NCBI GenBank assembly: GCA_900767405.1
Contig: CAAFZB010000009.1
Coordinates: 1-25,520, forward strand
Source of the DNA: Rikenellaceae bacterium
GTDB taxonomy: Bacteria > Bacteroidota > Bacteroidia > Bacteroidales > UBA932
Direction of reading: 5' to 3'
DNA length: 25,520 nt
Positions within the stretch are counted from its first letter, which is position 1, and every line of letters starts with the position of its first letter. The position numbers were made by a program, and so were the translations under genes. The notes under the pieces are model-generated. The model was given only the letters and a program-made list of their open reading frames with translations, searched no databases and was not told the DNA's origin. Positions 23,578 to 25,520 of this stretch are shown piece by piece.

Positions 23578-23603
23578 CACATTTCCAAGGATATATATAC
23601 CTT

Positions 23604-25520
23604 TTATTCTTTCACGACATATACCTTGTCTGCATTCACGTACCAGACATAGCCCTTGACCTTCTTTTTTCCACAGCCGGGAAGGCTGCGATACCAGTCA
23701 CAGTACGCAGACACCTGCTTTCGATATTCCGACAGGTTTGCACCGGCCGCCCGCGTGAACTTATAGTCGACTATGTCCACTTCTCCGTTGCCGTGAGTCA
23801 CGATCCTGTCCGGACGTCTGCTTACAATGTATTCCTTCTCTCCGTCGGAGAGCATACGCGCTGCAACAGGGGACTCTATGCTGCCATCTCCATTCAACTG
23901 AAGTTTCCGGGTCCTTACAAGCATCCCGGCTTCGGTGACGACTGCAACGTCGGGAGAAAACCATCCGTACTTGGAAACGGTAAGTATCTTATTTTTGAGG
24001 TATGTTTTTGCATCCTCCTTCGTAACCTCGAGAACGCCCTCCTGCCACTTGGCCTCAACGGCGGCATCCACATCATCCACGGTATGGACGGCCGACAGTA
24101 TGGCGTGCTGGAGCACACCCTTGAGCCTGGAGTCACTCACGCACTGCTCGCCGTCCTGCAGGAGTCCGTCAAAGAATTCCTTTGCCTTTCTCGAGTTGCG
24201 CACAGCCGCGCGGGATTCAAACACCGAATAGTCTCCGGCTATCCTTTCCTGATGGAGCAAATCGTCCAGCAGTTTTCTCTTTTGGGGATTCGACTCGACT
24301 TTCGGGGCCAGATAGTCGGCAACGGTCCCGGCAAGATCGCCAAGCTCGTAAACCATTCCTGTGTCATCATTTCTGACAAGATGCCCGTCATTCCTGCCTG
24401 CAAGATATTCTGTGGCAATACCTGCAAGATTATCACCCTTCCTGCCGGTTTTCCCTTCAAGAATATACAAGCCGTGCCGGGCACGCGTGAAAGCGACGTA
24501 AAGCAGGTTCATCGCATCGATGCATCTTAGCTTGTACTCCTCGGCATAAGCTCCGGAAAAGGCAGAATCTGCATTGCCTTTCGACAATGATGCATAATAC
24601 ACAAAATCACGGCTTCCCTCCGGAAGCGGAACATCGTCACACGCAGACCATTTCTGGTTATGATACGAGTCAAACAGTACTGCCTTGTTGGCGAACGGCA
24701 CTATCACAAACTCTCCGGCAAGGCCCTTGGACTTGTGGATTGTCATTATCTGCACGGCATTTTCCGATGCAGATGAAGCGATTCTCGCCTCCTTGCGGTC
24801 GAAGTATTCTAGGAATGCGTGAAGAGAATTGCCATAATCTGTCTCATACGTGGAGGCAATGTCGACCAGGGAGCTCAAATACGGTATGCTGCCTGTGAAT
24901 TCTTTCTCTCTATCGGGCGAAATGCAATATACAGCCTTGATTTTTGCAATAATCTTCTCACAAAGTTCCACAAGTGTCGAGTAGGAAATCGTCCTGCCCT
25001 CTCCAAGGAAGTTCTCCCCCAGCTCTTCCACTATCTCCCTGCTGATCTGATCCTTGCCGTTGTCAATATAACGGAGGGCCGAGAGCAGCTTGCGGGCAAT
25101 CGCATTGCTGCTTACAAACAGGGAGTCATCACTGTACACCCCTATTTGCTTGCGAAGGAGATCTTCTGCAATGTGGGAGCCCTGTTCCCTGCCCTTCACC
25201 AGAATAAGTATATCATTCTTCTTCACTCCGCGGCCGCACAGGTTCTCAACAATGGAAATGACCTGTTTATAGATTTTATCCTCAAGGTCATCGGTATTCC
25301 CGCAGGAAAAACTTTCATAGTGCACAAAGCCGTAGAAATCCTTTTCTGCCTTCTGCCCCACGGTATGCGGAACCTGATATGCCCCGTTTTTATCCCGAAG
25401 CAGATAGATATCCTTGAGGACATTGCCCGGACACGTCATTTTTGCATCAACCTCTTCTGCAAGAGCTGCGAAAAGGTCGTTGTTGAATCCAACGATATTG
25501 CGTCCGCTGCGGAAGTTGCT
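23604..25520 (-). CDS. UvrD-type helicase/PD-(D/E)XK nuclease (AddA/RecB-like), C-terminal part
   Basis: 638 residues visible; the gene continues beyond the right edge, so the ATP-binding N-terminal motifs are not seen. The frame is open to base 25520, and the first visible residues SNFRSGRNIVGFNN are helicase motif IV. Motif V (VQIMTIHKSKGLAGEFVIVPF region) and motif VI (LLYVAFTRARHGLYIL) follow. The C-terminus holds a nuclease domain: RPDRIV, VDIVDYKF with the catalytic Asp and Lys, and QVSAYCDWY. This is the plan of AddA/RecB enzymes that resect double-strand breaks. An AddB-like partner would be expected upstream, outside the window. It ends 42 bp before the glyS start, on the same strand. 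Confidence 0.88.
   Translation of the reverse strand, partial: SNFRSGRNIVGFNNDLFAALAEEVDAKMTCPGNVLKDIYLLRDKNGAYQVPHTVGQKAEKDFYGFVHYESFSCGNTDDLEDKIYKQVISIVENLCGRGVKKNDILILVKGREQGSHIAEDLLRKQIGVYSDDSLFVSSNAIARKLLSALRYIDNGKDQISREIVEELGENFLGEGRTISYSTLVELCEKIIAKIKAVYCISPDREKEFTGSIPYLSSLVDIASTYETDYGNSLHAFLEYFDRKEARIASSASENAVQIMTIHKSKGLAGEFVIVPFANKAVLFDSYHNQKWSACDDVPLPEGSRDFVYYASLSKGNADSAFSGAYAEEYKLRCIDAMNLLYVAFTRARHGLYILEGKTGRKGDNLAGIATEYLAGRNDGHLVRNDDTGMVYELGDLAGTVADYLAPKVESNPQKRKLLDDLLHQERIAGDYSVFESRAAVRNSRKAKEFFDGLLQDGEQCVSDSRLKGVLQHAILSAVHTVDDVDAAVEAKWQEGVLEVTKEDAKTYLKNKILTVSKYGWFSPDVAVVTEAGMLVRTRKLQLNGDGSIESPVAARMLSDGEKEYIVSRRPDRIVTHGNGEVDIVDYKFTRAAGANLSEYRKQVSAYCDWYRSLPGCGKKKVKGYVWYVNADKVYVVKE

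Noticed and set aside
23578..23603. ATATATATA run between the helicase and glyS as a -33 or regulatory site
   Set aside because: It has no TTTG at the right distance and no symmetry beyond simple AT alternation.
22155..24530. Long plus-strand open frame (791 codons) across glyS and the helicase
   Set aside because: It runs antisense through two well-supported genes and their promoter, and its translation has no coherent domain pattern.

Overview
The window looks like chromosome of a Bacteroidales bacterium (Bacteroidota), probably gut-associated; I cannot place it to genus. The evidence is: repeated TAnnTTTG -7 promoter boxes ahead of genes, with very short leaders and no consistent Shine-Dalgarno; a single-chain eukaryote/archaeal-type glycyl-tRNA synthetase; a fused SecD-SecF protein; a NfeD-FloA pair; and a large lipoprotein with a coiled-coil stalk and Ig-like domains.

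Layout. 1-216: two divergent tRNA genes (tRNA-Ser(GCT), cut by the left edge, and tRNA-Gly(GCC)), closed by a strong terminator. 252-4458: a CNNM/CBS membrane protein, a convergent lipoprotein esterase, then a translationally coupled pair (a Rid/chorismatase-fold protein and a BaiN/HI0933-type flavoprotein that starts at TTG inside a TTGA overlap). 4463-5882 (minus): nfeD-floA, a membrane microdomain operon. 5957-9149: secDF with an unusually long leader holding a hairpin and a possible 24-codon upstream ORF. 9173-9206: a terminator shared with the convergent operon. 9205-13556 (minus): a tightly packed operon of a ThiL-like protein, rhaB, rhaA and rhaD, which turns L-rhamnose into dihydroxyacetone phosphate and lactaldehyde. 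The ThiL-like protein has lost nearly all metal/ATP-binding motifs of its family. 13599-18093: a small EEP-fold hydrolase, then dnaE (DNA polymerase III alpha). 18093-18395: a two-level array of palindromic GTCAT/ATGAC repeats that begins in the last base of the dnaE stop codon. 18421-23561 (minus): glyS followed 15 bp later by a 1177-residue coiled-coil/Ig-like lipoprotein, ending at a good terminator. 23604-25520 (minus): the C-terminal part of a UvrD-type helicase fused to a PD-(D/E)XK nuclease (AddA/RecB-like), cut by the right edge.

Most of the window is ordinary core metabolism, translation, replication and export. No mobile element, CRISPR array or evident defence island is seen. The observations most worth following up are the degenerate ThiL-like protein coupled to rhaB, the atypical secDF leader, the ordered palindromic repeat array behind dnaE, and the co-oriented glyS/lipoprotein pair.
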